64,000 nucleotides of DNA from Marinobacter daqiaonensis (GCF_900115285.1 NZ_FOYW01000001.1:764655-828654), one strand, 5' to 3'; numbered from the stretch's first letter, positions 18,386 to 29,666 are shown. Notes: generated by a model not told the origin, from the sequence alone. Numbers and translations: made by a program.

Positions 18386-19406
18386 GCAGGTCCTCCTGTG
18401 GCGATGACTTGGGTGTGGCTCCGAAATGCAGGTAGGCGCTGCTGGTGACCATACGGCCACGGGGCGTGCGAACCATGAACCCCTGCTGGATCAGGAACGG
18501 CTCAAGGACATCCTCGATGGTACCCCGTTCCTCGCTGATGGCGGCTGCCAGGCTGTCCACCCCCACCGGACCACCATCGAACTTCTCGATCATCGCCAGC
18601 AGAAGCCGCCGGTCCATATGGTCGAATCCCTCGTTGTCCACTTTCAGCATGTTCAGGGCCTGGTCCGCCACGCCGGCGCTGATAACGCCGTCCGCTTTCA
18701 CTTCCGCATAGTCCCGGACCCGCCGCAACAGCCGGTTGGCGATGCGGGGGGTGCCCCGGGAACGGCGGGCGATCTCATAGGCTCCGGACTCGTCAATGCC
18801 AACGCCGGACAGTTTTGCCGAGCGCAGGATGATGGACGTCAGATCCCGGGTGTTGTAGAACTCCAGCCGCTGGACGATGCCGAACCGGTCACGAAGCGGC
18901 GAAGTCAGCAATCCGGCCCGGGTGGTGGCCCCCACCAGGGTGAATGGCGGCAGGTCCAGCTTGATGGAGCGGGCCGCGGGGCCCTCCCCGATCATGATAT
19001 CGAGCTGGTAGTCCTCCATGGCCGGATAGAGCACTTCCTCCACCGCCGCGCTCAACCGGTGAATCTCGTCGATAAAGAGCACATCCCCCTGCTCGAGATT
19101 GGTGAGCAGGGCCGCCAGGTCGCCGGCTTTCTCCAGCACGGGCCCGGAGGTGGTCTTGATGGAAACGCCCATTTCATTGGCAATGATGTTGGCCAGGGTG
19201 GTCTTTCCCAGACCCGGCGGACCAAAGATAAGGGTGTGATCGAGAGCTTCCTGACGGGCCCGGGCCGCCGGAATGAAAATCTCCATCTGCTCCCGTACCG
19301 TCGGCTGCCCCACATAGTCCTCAAGACGATGGGGGCGGATCGCCCGGTCGTAGACCTCTTCGTGGTGCCCGGCCTGGGGGGAAATCAGTCGATCGGATTC
19401 AATCAT
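18372..19406 (-). CDS. ruvB: Holliday junction branch migration ATPase RuvB
   Basis: 344 residues. Walker A GPPGLGKT at 62-69, Walker B DEIH at 113-116, sensor and arginine-finger region in [18 protein letters not shown], and the C-terminal winged helix ([11 protein letters not shown]). RuvB hexamers drive branch migration with RuvA. It is separated from ruvA by 482 bp holding an inserted palindromic element, although the two are normally nearly adjacent. A promoter candidate lies at 19538-19565. Confidence 0.98.
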   Translation of the reverse strand: MIESDRLISPQAGHHEEVYDRAIRPHRLEDYVGQPTVREQMEIFIPAARARQEALDHTLIFGPPGLGKTTLANIIANEMGVSIKTTSGPVLEKAGDLAALLTNLEQGDVLFIDEIHRLSAAVEEVLYPAMEDYQLDIMIGEGPAARSIKLDLPPFTLVGATTRAGLLTSPLRDRFGIVQRLEFYNTRDLTSIILRSAKLSGVGIDESGAYEIARRSRGTPRIANRLLRRVRDYAEVKADGVISAGVADQALNMLKVDNEGFDHMDRRLLLAMIEKFDGGPVGVDSLAAAISEERGTIEDVLEPFLIQQGFMVRTPRGRMVTSSAYLHFGATPKSSPQEDLLDRQ

Positions 19407-19419
19407 GTAAAGACTCGTT

Positions 19420-19443
19420 ACAGGTTTTCACCATCATACCTGT
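19420..19443 (-). promoter_or_regulatory. Dyad overlapping a second possible ruvB promoter
   Basis: ACAGGT and ACCTGT arms, 12 nt apart, form a dyad just upstream of the ruvB ATG. The dyad covers a possible -10 (TATGAT on the minus strand) whose -35 would be TGAACA 17 bp upstream. It could be an operator, or chance. It does not fit the LexA consensus CTGT-N8-ACAG. Confidence 0.3.
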
Positions 19444-19537
19444 GTTGGGACGACTTGTTCATCCACTCTGACCGGCTGCGGCGGATTCCCGCCTGTGCCC
19501 GGAAACGCTGGTTCCCGCCTGCCCCTGACCCGGAACC

Positions 19538-19565
19538 ATTGTACGGTGAGCAGTATGCCTGTCAC
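19538..19565 (-). promoter_or_regulatory. Sigma70-like promoter for ruvB-ybgC-tol
   Basis: Minus strand GTGACA, 16-bp spacer, TACAAT: five of six consensus bases in each box. It lies between the inserted element and ruvB and would give a leader of about 125 nt. It could keep ruvB and the Tol operon expressed despite the insertion upstream. Confidence 0.55.
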
Positions 19566-19622
19566 GTTACGCTCTTTACACGTTTCTGTAGCGCAACAGG
19601 ACGTTAGTGTTTCATGGGAACA

Positions 19623-19654
19623 CTAGTGTCCCGGCCGGTTAATTCGCTGACCTA
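19623..19654 (+). repeat. Left terminal inverted repeat of the ruvA-ruvB element
   Basis: 32 of 32 bases match the reverse complement of 19861-19892. It begins CTAGTGTCCCGG and ends GCTGACCTA. Similarity continues three bases inward with one mismatch. Confidence 0.97.
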
Positions 19655-19860
19655 TTGCTTGCCGCTGGCGACTCTGGCCAAGGCGTCAGTCCGCAGGTGT
19701 GGTGGTTCCACATCAAGGGCTGACAACACAGGTCCAGAGTCGCCAGCGGCAAGCCCTCCGGGAGCCCCTGAAAGCCTTGAGAGCTTTGTTGCGGCGCCTC
19801 GATTTGGAACCACCAAACCTTCGACACCGCGCCTTGCTCTCAAGGCTTTCAGGGGCTCAG

Positions 19861-19892
19861 TAGGTCAGCGAATTAACCGGCCGGGACACTAG
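19861..19892 (-). repeat. Right terminal inverted repeat of the ruvA-ruvB element
   Basis: Exact inverted copy of 19623-19654. Its outer CTAG (19889-19892) contains the ruvA stop codon TAG on the minus strand. Confidence 0.97.
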
Positions 19893-20509
19893 CTGGTGGG
19901 GATCATGGCCTTCAGCGCCTGGCGGATCAGTTCCTCCCGCGTCATCCCCTCCCGGGCCACCCGGTTGATGGCCTTGCTCGCCTCCTGGGGCTTGTAGCCC
20001 AGGGCGATGAGTGCCGCTTCCGCCTCTTCGGAGGCGTCCGGTAACTTCACCGGGTGGCCGGGCGCCCCGGCGCGACCGCTGTCACGGGGAACGAACTGCC
20101 CCTCAAGCTGACCAATCCGGTCGGCCATGTCGATCAGCAGACGCTCGGCCGTCTTCTTGCCCACACCGGGGAGTTTTACCAGTGCCGCGGTGTCCTTCAG
20201 CTCCACGCAACGGATGAACTGGTCGGCATCGAGACCGGAGAGAATACCGACGGCCAGTTTCGGTCCAACGCCATTGGCCTTGATCAGCAACCGGAACAGG
20301 TCCCGGTCAAGGCGACGGGCAAATCCGTAGAGGCTGTGGGCATCTTCCCGAACGACAAAATGGGTATGCAGCGTCACTTCCTGGCCCGGTTCCGGCAGAT
20401 GGAACAGCGTGGTGTAGGGAATGTCCACTTCGTAACCCAGCCCGGCCGCCTCAACCAGCACATGGCCGGGACTCTTTTCAATCAGGATACCGCGCAGTCG
20501 TCCGATCAC
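19889..20509 (-). CDS. ruvA: Holliday junction branch migration protein RuvA
   Basis: 206 residues, close to the usual 203. Domain I OB fold (MIGRLRGILIEKSPGHVLVEA), the helix-hairpin-helix domain II (LLIKANGVGPKLAVGILSG and LVKLPGVGKKTAERLLIDM) and the C-terminal domain III that binds RuvB. RuvA tetramers hold the four-way junction. The stop codon TAG is part of the terminal CTAG of the inserted element. It follows ruvC by 49 bp. Confidence 0.98.
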   Translation of the reverse strand: MIGRLRGILIEKSPGHVLVEAAGLGYEVDIPYTTLFHLPEPGQEVTLHTHFVVREDAHSLYGFARRLDRDLFRLLIKANGVGPKLAVGILSGLDADQFIRCVELKDTAALVKLPGVGKKTAERLLIDMADRIGQLEGQFVPRDSGRAGAPGHPVKLPDASEEAEAALIALGYKPQEASKAINRVAREGMTREELIRQALKAMIPTS

Positions 20510-20558
20510 CGGCTTCGTACTCCGTTAGTCAGTGGATTGTTCCAGTCCAAGGGTAAGA

Positions 20559-21113
20559 CTACCGCATCCGACCGCCGCGGACACGCCCATGGGCCGGAGA
20601 CTGACCGGTGCCAGGCGTCTCGGAGGCGGCTGCGACCCGTGCCAGGCTCTGGCTCATGTGGGCGTGGCAAAGGGCAATGGCAAGGGCATCGGCGGCATCG
20701 GCCTGAGGCTTGCGGGAGAGACCGAGAATGGCCTGGACCATGTGCTGGACCTGGGCCTTGTCGGCCCCGCCAGAGCCCACGACCGCCTGTTTGACCTGGC
20801 GTGCGGAGTACTCGTGCACCGCCAGACCACTGTTGGCGGCGCTGACAATTGCCACGCCCCGGGCCTGGCCCAGCTTGAGGGCGGAATCGGGATTGCGGGC
20901 CATGAAGACCTGCTCGATGGCGAACTCGTCGGGCCGGTATTCCGCTATCAGGGTGGCGAGACTCTGGAAAATGATCTGGAGCCGTTCGGCCATGGGTCGC
21001 TCGCCCATCCGGATACAGCCACTGTCGAGATAATCGGTATGGCGACCACTGGTACGGATAATGCCATAGCCGGTGATGCGGGAACCGGGGTCCACACCGA
21101 GGATGATCGCCAT
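20559..21113 (-). CDS. ruvC: Crossover junction endodeoxyribonuclease RuvC
   Basis: 184 residues. The RNase H-like active site is visible: Asp8 ([14 protein letters not shown]), Glu in [11 protein letters not shown] (about 68) and the Asp pair in [16 protein letters not shown] (about 140). RuvC resolves Holliday junctions bound by RuvAB. GGAGG precedes the ATG by nine bases. No LexA box is seen in the gaps before ruvC or ruvA. Confidence 0.97.
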   Translation of the reverse strand: MAIILGVDPGSRITGYGIIRTSGRHTDYLDSGCIRMGERPMAERLQIIFQSLATLIAEYRPDEFAIEQVFMARNPDSALKLGQARGVAIVSAANSGLAVHEYSARQVKQAVVGSGGADKAQVQHMVQAILGLSRKPQADAADALAIALCHAHMSQSLARVAAASETPGTGQSPAHGRVRGGRMR

Positions 21114-21144
21114 CAGGCACTGCCTCCGTGGTCGTGGGAGTGGA

Positions 21145-21894
21145 TCAGCTGTTCAGTTCCGCCATGACCTCATGGGAGAACCCGGCATTGGTGTAGACAT
21201 TCTGCACATCGTCCAGCTCCTCAAGCATGTCGATCAGCCTGAGGTTGGCCTCGGTGGTCTCCCGGTCGAGGTCGACGGTGGTGACCGGTACCATCGTGAC
21301 CTCGGCATTGTCCGGTTCCAGGCCGGCACTGACGAGGGCCTGTTTCACATCAAGGTAGTTTTCCGGCGTCGTGCGAACTTCAAGGGAACCATCCTCCTGC
21401 TCGACGATATCCTCGGCGCCCGCTTCCAGGGCAACCTCCATGAGGTCTTCCTCACTGGTACCGGGGGCGTAGGTGAGGATGCCCTGTTTGCTGAACAGGA
21501 AGGCCACCGAGCCATCGGTTCCCAGGTTGCCGCCCATCTTGCTGAAAGCGTGGCGAACGTCCGCAACGGTCCGGTTACGGTTATCGGTCATGGCTTCAAC
21601 GTACATGGCCACGCCGCCGGGACCATAACCTTCGTAGGTGAGTTCCTCGTAGTTGTCGTCATCACCGGCCCCCGCTCCCCGTTCGATGGCCCGGTCGATG
21701 GTGTCCCGCTTCATATTGGCCGTCAGGGCCTTGTCCATCACCGCCCTGAGGCGGGGGTTGTCATTGGGGTCCGGTCCACCCAGCCGTGCTGCCACGACCA
21801 GTTCCCGGATGATCTTGGTGAAGATCTTGCCCCGTTTGGCATCCTGGGCCGCCTTGCGATGCTTGATGTTGGCCCACTTGCTGTGCCCGGCCAT
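21145..21894 (-). CDS. yebC: YebC/PmpR-family protein (translation/transcription regulator)
   Basis: 249 residues. The N-terminal [22 protein letters not shown] is the family signature, followed by the long three-domain fold ([20 protein letters not shown]). Members act as DNA-binding regulators (PmpR) or, more recently, as translation factors that relieve ribosome stalling at prolines; which applies here is open. It leads the yebC-ruvC-ruvA group. AGGAG precedes the ATG. Confidence 0.95.
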   Translation of the reverse strand: MAGHSKWANIKHRKAAQDAKRGKIFTKIIRELVVAARLGGPDPNDNPRLRAVMDKALTANMKRDTIDRAIERGAGAGDDDNYEELTYEGYGPGGVAMYVEAMTDNRNRTVADVRHAFSKMGGNLGTDGSVAFLFSKQGILTYAPGTSEEDLMEVALEAGAEDIVEQEDGSLEVRTTPENYLDVKQALVSAGLEPDNAEVTMVPVTTVDLDRETTEANLRLIDMLEELDDVQNVYTNAGFSHEVMAELNS

Positions 21895-21966
21895 GAAACC
21901 CGCTCCTCTCTTACCCCTGGCCTGAGAAAAGGATGCCGCCCCAGAACGTACGGGGCGGTATTACCA

Positions 21967-23769
21967 TTAACCCTCGGATGACTCCCCGGAATCCCCGGCC
22001 GACTTGGCGGCCGGTTTACGCAGACGGATGTGGAGCTCACGGAGCTGTTTCTCGTCCACTTCGCCCGGCGCCTGGGTCATCAGGCAGGTGGCGCTCTGGG
22101 TTTTCGGGAAGGCGATCACGTCGCGAATGGAGCTGGCGCCCGTCATCAACATGATCAGCCGGTCGAGCCCAAAGGCCAGACCACCATGGGGAGGGCAACC
22201 GAACTTGAGGGCATCCAGCAGGAAGCCGAACTTGGCCCGTGCCTCTTCCTCATCGATTCCCAGCACCCGGAATACGGACTGCTGGGTGCTCTCATTGTGG
22301 ATACGGATGGAGCCGCCGCCCAGCTCGGTACCATTGAGTACCATGTCATAGGCGCGGGAAAGGGTCCCGGCCGGGTCCGCCGCCAGTTCCTCGGGAGTAC
22401 AGCTCGGCGCTGTAAAAGGATGGTGAATGGCGGTCAGGCGGCCATCCTCGAGTTCCTCGAACATGGGGAAGTCCACCACCCACAGGGGCGCCCAGTCCCG
22501 GGTCAGCATGTTCAGGTCATGGCCGACCCTGATGCGAAGGGCACCGAGCGCCTCGTTGACCACGGTTGCCTTGTCCGCACCAAAGAACACAATGTCGCCA
22601 TCCTCAGCGCCGGCGCGTTCCATCACCGCCATGGCGGTCTCCTCGCCCAGGAACTTGACGATGGGCGACTGCAGGCCCTCGACCCCCTTGGCGATCTCAT
22701 TGACTTTGATATAGGCCAGGCCCTTGGCGCCGTAGATGCCCACGAATCTGGTGTAGTCGTCGATCTGCTTGCGGGTCAGGCTGCCGCCCCGGGGAACACG
22801 CAGCGCGGCAACCCGGCCTTTGGGATCTTTCGCGGGGCCGGAGAAGACCTTGAAATCCACCCCTTCCACCAGGTCACCCACATCCACCAGCTCCAGCGGA
22901 ATGCGCAGGTCCGGCTTGTCGGAGCCATAGCGCTGCATGGCCTCTGAATAGGGCATCCGGGGGAACGGTGCCAGCTCCACGTCCAACACATCCTTGAACA
23001 GGTTGCGGACCATGGTTTCGGTCATCCCCATCAGGTCTTCTTCGTTGACGAAGGAGGCCTCGATGTCCACCTGGGTGAATTCCGGCTGCCGGTCGGCCCG
23101 CAGGTCCTCATCCCGGAAACACTTGGCTATCTGATAGTAACGGTCGACGCCGGACACCATCAGCAACTGTTTGAACAGCTGGGGGGACTGGGGCAGCGCG
23201 AAGAACGAACCCTCGTGGGTGCGGCTTGGCACCAGGTAGTCGCGGGCACCCTCCGGTGTGGCGCGGGTCAGGATGGGGGTTTCCACATCCATGAAGCCGT
23301 TGCCGTCGAGGAAATTGCGCAGGTAGCTGGTGACCCGGGAACGGAAGCGCAGCCGGTTGAGCATTTCCGGGCGGCGCAGGTCCACAAACCGGTAGCGCAG
23401 GCGCACGTCTTCACCAACGTCGACATGCTCATCCAGGGGGAACGGCGGGGTGGCGGCGGCGTTGAGGATGGTCAGCTCCCGGCCCAGCAACTCGACCTGA
23501 CCCGTGGGCATGTTGGAATTCTCGGTGCCCGCCGGACGACGGCGGACACGACCGGTCACCTGGATGACGAATTCACTGCGGACCTTCTCCGCCTTGGCAA
23601 AGCTTTCCTCGGTGTCCGGATCGAACACCACCTGAGCCATGCCGTCCCGGTCGCGAAGATCCAGAAAGATCACGCCCCCGTGATCCCGGCGGCGGTGGAC
23701 CCATCCACAGAGTGTGACGTCCTGATCGATGTGTGATTCGTTGATTCCACCGCAATAGTGACTGCGCAT
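21967..23769 (-). CDS. aspS: Aspartate--tRNA ligase
   Basis: 600 residues from the ATG at 23769 ([13 protein letters not shown]). Anticodon-binding OB domain (about 1-110), class II core with motif 2 ([20 protein letters not shown]), the GAD insertion domain (about 290-420) and motif 3 ([12 protein letters not shown]). An open extension upstream to 23886 lacks family similarity. Whether it is strict for tRNA-Asp or also charges tRNA-Asn cannot be settled from this window. Confidence 0.97.
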   Translation of the reverse strand: MRSHYCGGINESHIDQDVTLCGWVHRRRDHGGVIFLDLRDRDGMAQVVFDPDTEESFAKAEKVRSEFVIQVTGRVRRRPAGTENSNMPTGQVELLGRELTILNAAATPPFPLDEHVDVGEDVRLRYRFVDLRRPEMLNRLRFRSRVTSYLRNFLDGNGFMDVETPILTRATPEGARDYLVPSRTHEGSFFALPQSPQLFKQLLMVSGVDRYYQIAKCFRDEDLRADRQPEFTQVDIEASFVNEEDLMGMTETMVRNLFKDVLDVELAPFPRMPYSEAMQRYGSDKPDLRIPLELVDVGDLVEGVDFKVFSGPAKDPKGRVAALRVPRGGSLTRKQIDDYTRFVGIYGAKGLAYIKVNEIAKGVEGLQSPIVKFLGEETAMAVMERAGAEDGDIVFFGADKATVVNEALGALRIRVGHDLNMLTRDWAPLWVVDFPMFEELEDGRLTAIHHPFTAPSCTPEELAADPAGTLSRAYDMVLNGTELGGGSIRIHNESTQQSVFRVLGIDEEEARAKFGFLLDALKFGCPPHGGLAFGLDRLIMLMTGASSIRDVIAFPKTQSATCLMTQAPGEVDEKQLRELHIRLRKPAAKSAGDSGESSEG

Positions 23770-24091
23770 ACCCGTTCCCATAGCTGTCTGTCGATGTGTG
23801 TTCCGATGCCCCGCCGCAGCTGCCGGTGCAGCCACGGGGAACCTCTGAGAAACTCGTGAGTGCCTTCCGGCCGGACCCGGTGCCACAAGGCGTTCGGGGG
23901 ATGGTCGAAGGCTTCCCGAAAAAGCGGGGTATTATAACCACAATCGGACACAAAATCAGGGGCTGTGAGCCGGCAAACCGGGGGCCCCGCACAAAATGCC
24001 GTGCCGGAAACCCGCGTGGGGGACGCTCGCTATCATCTGATACAACCTCTGATTACAATGAGCCGCCACCCAACCCTGTCGAGGAACCGCC
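23770..24091. other. Divergent intergenic region aspS / fabR
   Basis: 322 bp without a supported gene. A minus-strand TATAAT (23931-23936) is a plausible -10 for aspS, with no good -35 seen. Short open frames across it look like chance. Confidence 0.45.
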
Positions 24092-24721
24092 GTGTCCGCC
24101 CGCGCCGAACAGAAGCTCCGCACCCGACGTGCCCTGATGGATGCCGCGCTGAACCAGCTCAGTGCCGACCGCGGCTTTGGCAGCCTGAGCCTGCGGGAAG
24201 TGGCAAGGGAAGCCGGCATCGCCCCCACCTCCTTCTATCGCCATTTTTCGGAACTGGATGAGCTCGGCCTGGCACTGGTGGATGAGGGCGGTGTGGCCCT
24301 GAGGCAGCTGATGCGCCAGGCCCGCAAGCGCATTATCCGTGATGGCAGCGCCATCAGCACGTCGGTGGACACCTTCCTGGAATACCTGGGCAACAACGCC
24401 AACCTGTTCCGGTTGATGCTGCGGGAGCGTACCGGGGTATCCAAACAGTTCCGCACCGCCGTGAAGGCGGAGATCGACCACTTTGTCACCGAGCTGGCGG
24501 ACGACCTGAGCCGTTTCGGCGAGGAGCGGGGCAAGCCCATTTCCGACGGCCGCACCGTGGCCGAAGCCATGGTGACCCTGGTATTCAATCAGGGCGCGGA
24601 GGCCCTGGATGCCACCAAAGAAGAAAAGGAGCAACTTCGCCAGAAGCTGAAAACCGAACTGCGAATGGTCTTGCTGGGGTCTCAGGCCATGGCCCGCCAT
24701 CAGAACAGTACGCGCTTCTGA
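24092..24721 (+). CDS. fabR: TetR-family repressor FabR
   Basis: 209 residues from a GTG start with GAGGAA six bases upstream. The helix-turn-helix (about 32-55, [21 protein letters not shown]) closely matches FabR, the unsaturated fatty acid synthesis repressor that responds to acyl-ACP/CoA pools. The C-terminal ligand domain follows. It is divergent from aspS and convergent with the HIT gene. The targets (fabA/fabB in E. coli) are not in this window. Confidence 0.88.
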   Translation: MSARAEQKLRTRRALMDAALNQLSADRGFGSLSLREVAREAGIAPTSFYRHFSELDELGLALVDEGGVALRQLMRQARKRIIRDGSAISTSVDTFLEYLGNNANLFRLMLRERTGVSKQFRTAVKAEIDHFVTELADDLSRFGEERGKPISDGRTVAEAMVTLVFNQGAEALDATKEEKEQLRQKLKTELRMVLLGSQAMARHQNSTRF

Positions 24722-24724
24722 GCC

Positions 24725-25153
24725 TCAGCTGTCACCAGTCAGGGCAGCCAGCACCGGAGCCAGCAACGCCCGGCACTGGTCCAGCTCCGACTTGCCATAG
24801 GCAACGGCTGCCTGCCTGCCCCACACCGGCCCCGGCCAGGCCGGGTCATCCCGGTGACGGACAATGTGGTGAAGATGAAGTTGAGGGACCAGGTTACCCA
24901 GCGCCGCCACATTGAGCTTGTCGCCGCGAAAGGCATTCATCATGCCCTCCCCCAGCCGCGACGATTCCTCAAGCAACTGCTGTTGGTCACCTTTCGACAA
25001 CTCATAGATCTCGCGGATACCCTCACGCCTGGGCACCAGCAGTACCCAGGGCCAGGTCCGGTCGTTCATCAACAGGATATCGCACAGGCGGGTTCCGCCC
25101 AGGTTGATGGTGTCGGCTTCAAGCTTCTCGTGGAGACGGAACCCGGCAGCCAT
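24725..25153 (-). CDS. HIT-family hydrolase
   Basis: 142 residues from the ATG at 25153, one base past the ugd stop. The histidine-triad region is PQLHLHHIVRHRDDPAWPGPVWG (about 90-112), typical of the small HIT branch in which only H-x-H is kept and the third position is not His. Such proteins hydrolyse nucleotide phosphoramidates or related nucleotides; the exact substrate is unknown. Confidence 0.87.
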   Translation of the reverse strand: MAAGFRLHEKLEADTINLGGTRLCDILLMNDRTWPWVLLVPRREGIREIYELSKGDQQQLLEESSRLGEGMMNAFRGDKLNVAALGNLVPQLHLHHIVRHRDDPAWPGPVWGRQAAVAYGKSELDQCRALLAPVLAALTGDS

Positions 25154-25154
25154 C

Positions 25155-26498
25155 TCAGTCAACCTGGAACTGGTTACGGCCACGGCCAATGGCGTAATAG
25201 AGCAGGCCGTGACGATCCAGCATCTGTGGCTCGTACATGTTGCGCCCGTCAAAGACCACCGGCTCCTTGAGGGCCCTGGCGATGGCCGCGAAATCCGGGG
25301 AGCGGAATTCCTTCCACTCGGTACAGATCACGAGCACGTCCGCGCCGCGAAGGGCCTGCTCCTTGGTGCCGCAGAGCTGCAGATCATCACGGTCGCCGTA
25401 GATGCGCTGGGTTTCCTCCATGGCTTCCGGATCGAATGCCTGGACCTTCGCGCCCGCGGCCCAGAGCGACTCCATCAGGGTACGGGCCGGGGCCTCCCGC
25501 ATGTCATCGGTATTGGGCTTGAAGGACAACCCCCACAGGGCCACAGTCTTGTTGGCCAGATCATCCTGAAAGTAATGGCTGACCTTGTCGAACAGAACGT
25601 GCTTCTGGGCGTAATTGACCGCCTCCACCGCGTTCAGCAGTTTCGACTCGTAGCCGCAGTCGTAAGCGGTTCGGGCCAGGGCCTGAACGTCCTTGGGGAA
25701 GCAGGAACCGCCATAACCACAACCGGGATAGATGAAGTGGTAGCCGATGCGGGGATCGGAGCCGATACCCCGGCGGACTGCCTCGACATCCGCTCCCAGT
25801 CGCTCGGCCAGGTTGGAGACCTCATTCATGAAGCTGATCTTGGTGGCCAGCATGGCGTTGGCCGCGTACTTGGTCAGCTCCGCCGAGCGGATATCCATGA
25901 AAATCATCCGGTCATGGCTCCGGTTGAAGGGGTAGTAAACCTCCCGCAATACCTCTTCGGCACGGTCACTGTTGGTGCCCACAATGATCCGGTCCGGCTT
26001 CATGAAATCGTTGACCGCGGCACCTTCCTTGAGGAATTCGGGGTTGGACACCACGTCGAACTCCAGCTCCAGACCACGGTGGTCCAGCTGGGCACGAACC
26101 ACATCTCGGACTTTGTCGGCGGTACCCACGGGAACGGTGGACTTGTCCACCACCACCTTGTAGTCCTCCATGTGCTGGCCGATAGCCTTGGCCACCGCCA
26201 GCACATACTGCAGATCGGCGGATCCGTCCTCATCAGGAGGTGTGCCCACGGCGATAAACTGCAGGACACCATGGGCCACGGCTTCGGCGGTATCGGTGGT
26301 GAACTTCAGCCGTCCCGCCTCGGCGTTGTGTTTGACGATGGGTTCCAGGCCGGGTTCGTAGATGGGAATCTGGCCATTTCTGAGTCGCTCGATCTTGCCC
26401 TGGTCCACATCCATGCACAGCACGTCGTGGCCGGTGTCTGCCAGGCAGGCGCCTGTTACCAGACCAACGTATCCGGTGCCGAAAATGCTAATTTTCAT
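25155..26498 (-). CDS. ugd: UDP-glucose 6-dehydrogenase
   Basis: 447 residues. N-terminal NAD fold [20 protein letters not shown], catalytic Cys in the [14 protein letters not shown] segment (about 260) and the C-terminal UDP-binding domain. It oxidises UDP-glucose twice to UDP-glucuronate. It follows galE by 64 bp on the same strand, which suggests joint UDP-sugar supply for LPS or exopolysaccharide. Its product is the substrate of the epimerase at 3132-4139. Confidence 0.96.
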   Translation of the reverse strand: MKISIFGTGYVGLVTGACLADTGHDVLCMDVDQGKIERLRNGQIPIYEPGLEPIVKHNAEAGRLKFTTDTAEAVAHGVLQFIAVGTPPDEDGSADLQYVLAVAKAIGQHMEDYKVVVDKSTVPVGTADKVRDVVRAQLDHRGLELEFDVVSNPEFLKEGAAVNDFMKPDRIIVGTNSDRAEEVLREVYYPFNRSHDRMIFMDIRSAELTKYAANAMLATKISFMNEVSNLAERLGADVEAVRRGIGSDPRIGYHFIYPGCGYGGSCFPKDVQALARTAYDCGYESKLLNAVEAVNYAQKHVLFDKVSHYFQDDLANKTVALWGLSFKPNTDDMREAPARTLMESLWAAGAKVQAFDPEAMEETQRIYGDRDDLQLCGTKEQALRGADVLVICTEWKEFRSPDFAAIARALKEPVVFDGRNMYEPQMLDRHGLLYYAIGRGRNQFQVD

Positions 26499-26562
26499 CG
26501 TTCAGTCCCTGTATGGAATCGAGTTGGAATTTACCTTCAAAATGTATTGCAAGTTACCGCCG

Positions 26563-27552
<990 letters not shown>

Positions 27553-27577
27553 GCCGTATTTCCGTTTCGTCCCTGAA

Positions 27578-28072
27578 TCACTCAGGCCTTGGTTGCTTAC
27601 GGGCGCGCCGGAGCTGTTCCCGGCGAGCCGTGAAAAATTCAGTGAGCGCCTGCCCGCACTCATGGGCCATGACACCGCCGGTGGCATCAACCCGCCAGTT
27701 GAAGTGGGGCTCCGCAAGTGTCGCCCGGACCGACTCCACGGCACCGGCCTTGGGCTCGGTGGCGCCATACACCAGGCGGGAAATCCGGCTGTGCACCAGC
27801 GCCCCGATGCACATGGTACAGGGTTCGAGTGTTACGTAAAGCGTGGCCCCGGACAAGCGGTAGTTGCCCGTGCGGGCGGCAGCGTCCCGCAGTGCGCGGA
27901 TCTCTGCATGGGCAGTGGGGTCGCATCCGGAAATGGGCGCATTGTAGCCGGCCCCGATTTCACGGCCGTGATGGACCACCACCGCTCCCACGGGAACCTC
28001 CCCCAGGCTGGCCGCGTGGGACGCAAGCGAGAGGGCCCGATTCATCCAGAAGATGTCGTCCGGGGTCTCCAT
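27578..28072 (-). CDS. tadA: tRNA-specific adenosine(34) deaminase
   Basis: 164 residues. Zinc site: HAE (TAHAEIRAL, about 57-59) and PCTMC (LEPCTMCIGAL, about 87-91). TadA converts A34 to inosine in tRNA-Arg(ACG) and is usually essential. It starts 16 bp after the guaA stop on the same strand. Confidence 0.95.
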   Translation of the reverse strand: METPDDIFWMNRALSLASHAASLGEVPVGAVVVHHGREIGAGYNAPISGCDPTAHAEIRALRDAAARTGNYRLSGATLYVTLEPCTMCIGALVHSRISRLVYGATEPKAGAVESVRATLAEPHFNWRVDATGGVMAHECGQALTEFFTARREQLRRARKQPRPE

Positions 28073-28088
28073 GGGCGACCGTTCGGCC

Positions 28089-29666
28089 CTACTCCCACTC
28101 GATGGTGGCGGGCGGCTTGGAGGAAATATCGTAGGTTACCCGGGATATTCCACTGATTTCATTGATGATACGGTTTGAGACCGTTTCCAGCACCTCGTAG
28201 GGCAGCCGTGCCCAGCGGGCCGTCATGAAGTCGATGGTCTCCACCGCCCGCAGCGCAACGACGTACTCGTAGCGACGGGCGTCGCCCACCACACCCACGG
28301 ATTTCACCGGCAGGAACACGGCAAAGGCCTGGCTGGTCTTGTGGTACAGCTCCGCCCGGTGAAGCTCCTCCAGGAAGATGGCATCGGCACGGCGCAGGAT
28401 TTCTGCGTACTCCTTCTTCACTTCCCCAAGGATACGGACCCCGAGGCCCGGGCCCGGGAAGGGATGGCGGTAGACCATGTCGTAGGGCAGCCCCAGCTCC
28501 AGCCCGATACGGCGGACTTCGTCCTTGAACAGCTCCCGCAGGGGCTCCACCAGTTTCATTTTCATGGTTTCCGGCAGACCGCCGACATTGTGGTGGGACT
28601 TGATCACGTGGGCCTTGCCGGTCTTGGACGCAGCGGACTCGATAACGTCAGGGTAGATCGTGCCCTGGGCCAGCCAGTTCACATCGGTGATCCGGGTGGC
28701 ATGCTCGTCAAACACCTCGATGAAGGTGTTGCCGATGATCTTGCGCTTCTGCTCCGGATCAGAGACCCCTTGCAGGCGCCCCAGGAAAAGATCCTCGGCA
28801 TCGGCACGGATGACCTTAACGCCCATGTTGCGGGAGAACATGTCCATGACCTGGTCGCCCTCATGAAGCCGGAGCAGACCGTTGTCCACGAACACGCAGG
28901 TAAGCTGGTCGCCAATGGCACGATGCAGGAGCGCCGCGGTCACGGAGGAATCCACACCGCCGGAGAGACCCAGCAGCACTTTCCCGTCACCCACCTGCTC
29001 CTGGATCTGGCGGACGGCATCCTCAACGATCCGTGCCGGGGTCCACAGGGCCTCGCAGCGGCAGATATCCCGGACGAAATGCTCCAGGATCCGCTGGCCC
29101 TGCAGCGTGTGGGTGACTTCCGGATGGAACTGGACGCCGTACAGGTGGCGACTGACGTCCTGCATGGCGGCAATGGGCGCGCTCTCGGAGGCCGCCAGCA
29201 GCTCGAAGCCCTCAGGCATGGCCACCACTTTGTCACCGTGGCTCATCCACACATCCAGCAGTGACTCGCCCTGGGTGCCAAGATGGTCCTTGATGTCTTT
29301 CAGCAGGGGCCCTTCCGCCCGGACCTTCACCTGGGCGTAACCGAATTCGCGCTTCTCGGAACTGGCAACCCGGCCACCGAGCTGCTCCGCCATGGTCTGC
29401 ATGCCATAGCAGATTCCGAGGACGGGGATGCCACGATCAAACAACCCTTCCGGAGCGCGGGGGCCACCCAGCTGGGTCACGGACTCCGGACCACCCGCCA
29501 GGACAATGCCCTTGGGCCGGAACGCTTCGATCTCTTCGGCGGTAAGATCAAACGGCTTGATCTCACAGTAAACGCCGATTTCCCGAACCCGCCGTGCAAT
29601 GAGCTGGGTGTACTGGGAACCGAAGTCAAGGATCAGAATACGGTGGTCGTGGATGTTGTCGGACAT
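28089..29666 (-). CDS. guaA: GMP synthase (glutamine-hydrolysing)
   Basis: 525 residues, as in E. coli. The N-terminal class I glutamine amidotransferase has nucleophile Cys in GICYGMQ (about 86) and HPE near 180. The ATP pyrophosphatase domain has [14 protein letters not shown] (about 235). The C-terminal dimerisation domain ends [15 protein letters not shown]. It converts XMP to GMP and sits downstream of guaB as usual. Confidence 0.98.
   Translation of the reverse strand: MSDNIHDHRILILDFGSQYTQLIARRVREIGVYCEIKPFDLTAEEIEAFRPKGIVLAGGPESVTQLGGPRAPEGLFDRGIPVLGICYGMQTMAEQLGGRVASSEKREFGYAQVKVRAEGPLLKDIKDHLGTQGESLLDVWMSHGDKVVAMPEGFELLAASESAPIAAMQDVSRHLYGVQFHPEVTHTLQGQRILEHFVRDICRCEALWTPARIVEDAVRQIQEQVGDGKVLLGLSGGVDSSVTAALLHRAIGDQLTCVFVDNGLLRLHEGDQVMDMFSRNMGVKVIRADAEDLFLGRLQGVSDPEQKRKIIGNTFIEVFDEHATRITDVNWLAQGTIYPDVIESAASKTGKAHVIKSHHNVGGLPETMKMKLVEPLRELFKDEVRRIGLELGLPYDMVYRHPFPGPGLGVRILGEVKKEYAEILRRADAIFLEELHRAELYHKTSQAFAVFLPVKSVGVVGDARRYEYVVALRAVETIDFMTARWARLPYEVLETVSNRIINEISGISRVTYDISSKPPATIEWE

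Larger units (their letters stand above)
19623..19892. mobile_element. 270-bp MITE-like element with two head-to-head hairpins
   Basis: Perfect 32-bp terminal inverted repeats (19623-19654 and 19861-19892, beginning CTAGTGTC) enclose two hairpins. Hairpin A has a 21-bp perfect stem (19657-19677 with 19734-19754); hairpin B has a 23-bp perfect stem (19762-19784 with 19836-19858). Read in opposite orientations, the enclosed loops align at about 70% identity and share the apical loop TGGTT. The outer stems are unrelated in sequence but each is perfectly paired. No protein is encoded. CTAG at both ends fits a 4-bp target duplication, as made by IS5-type elements, but CTAG is itself palindromic, so this is not proof. 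The right end coincides with the ruvA stop codon. Confidence 0.85.

Noticed and set aside
19685..19724. Integron attC site as the identity of the hairpins
   Set aside because: Conserved loops with variable stems are reminiscent of attC, but the terminal inverted repeats, head-to-head layout and absence of a cassette gene or integrase do not fit.
19614..19892. Short open frames inside the palindromic element
   Set aside because: They cross perfect inverted repeats and resemble no protein; the structure is explained by hairpins.
20510..21144. SOS (LexA) box controlling ruvC or ruvA
   Set aside because: No CTGT-N8-ACAG sequence was seen in the short gaps before ruvC and ruvA.
23573..23992. 139-codon minus-strand frame covering the aspS start
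   Set aside because: It overlaps the aspS N-terminus in another frame and spans the promoter region; no family similarity.
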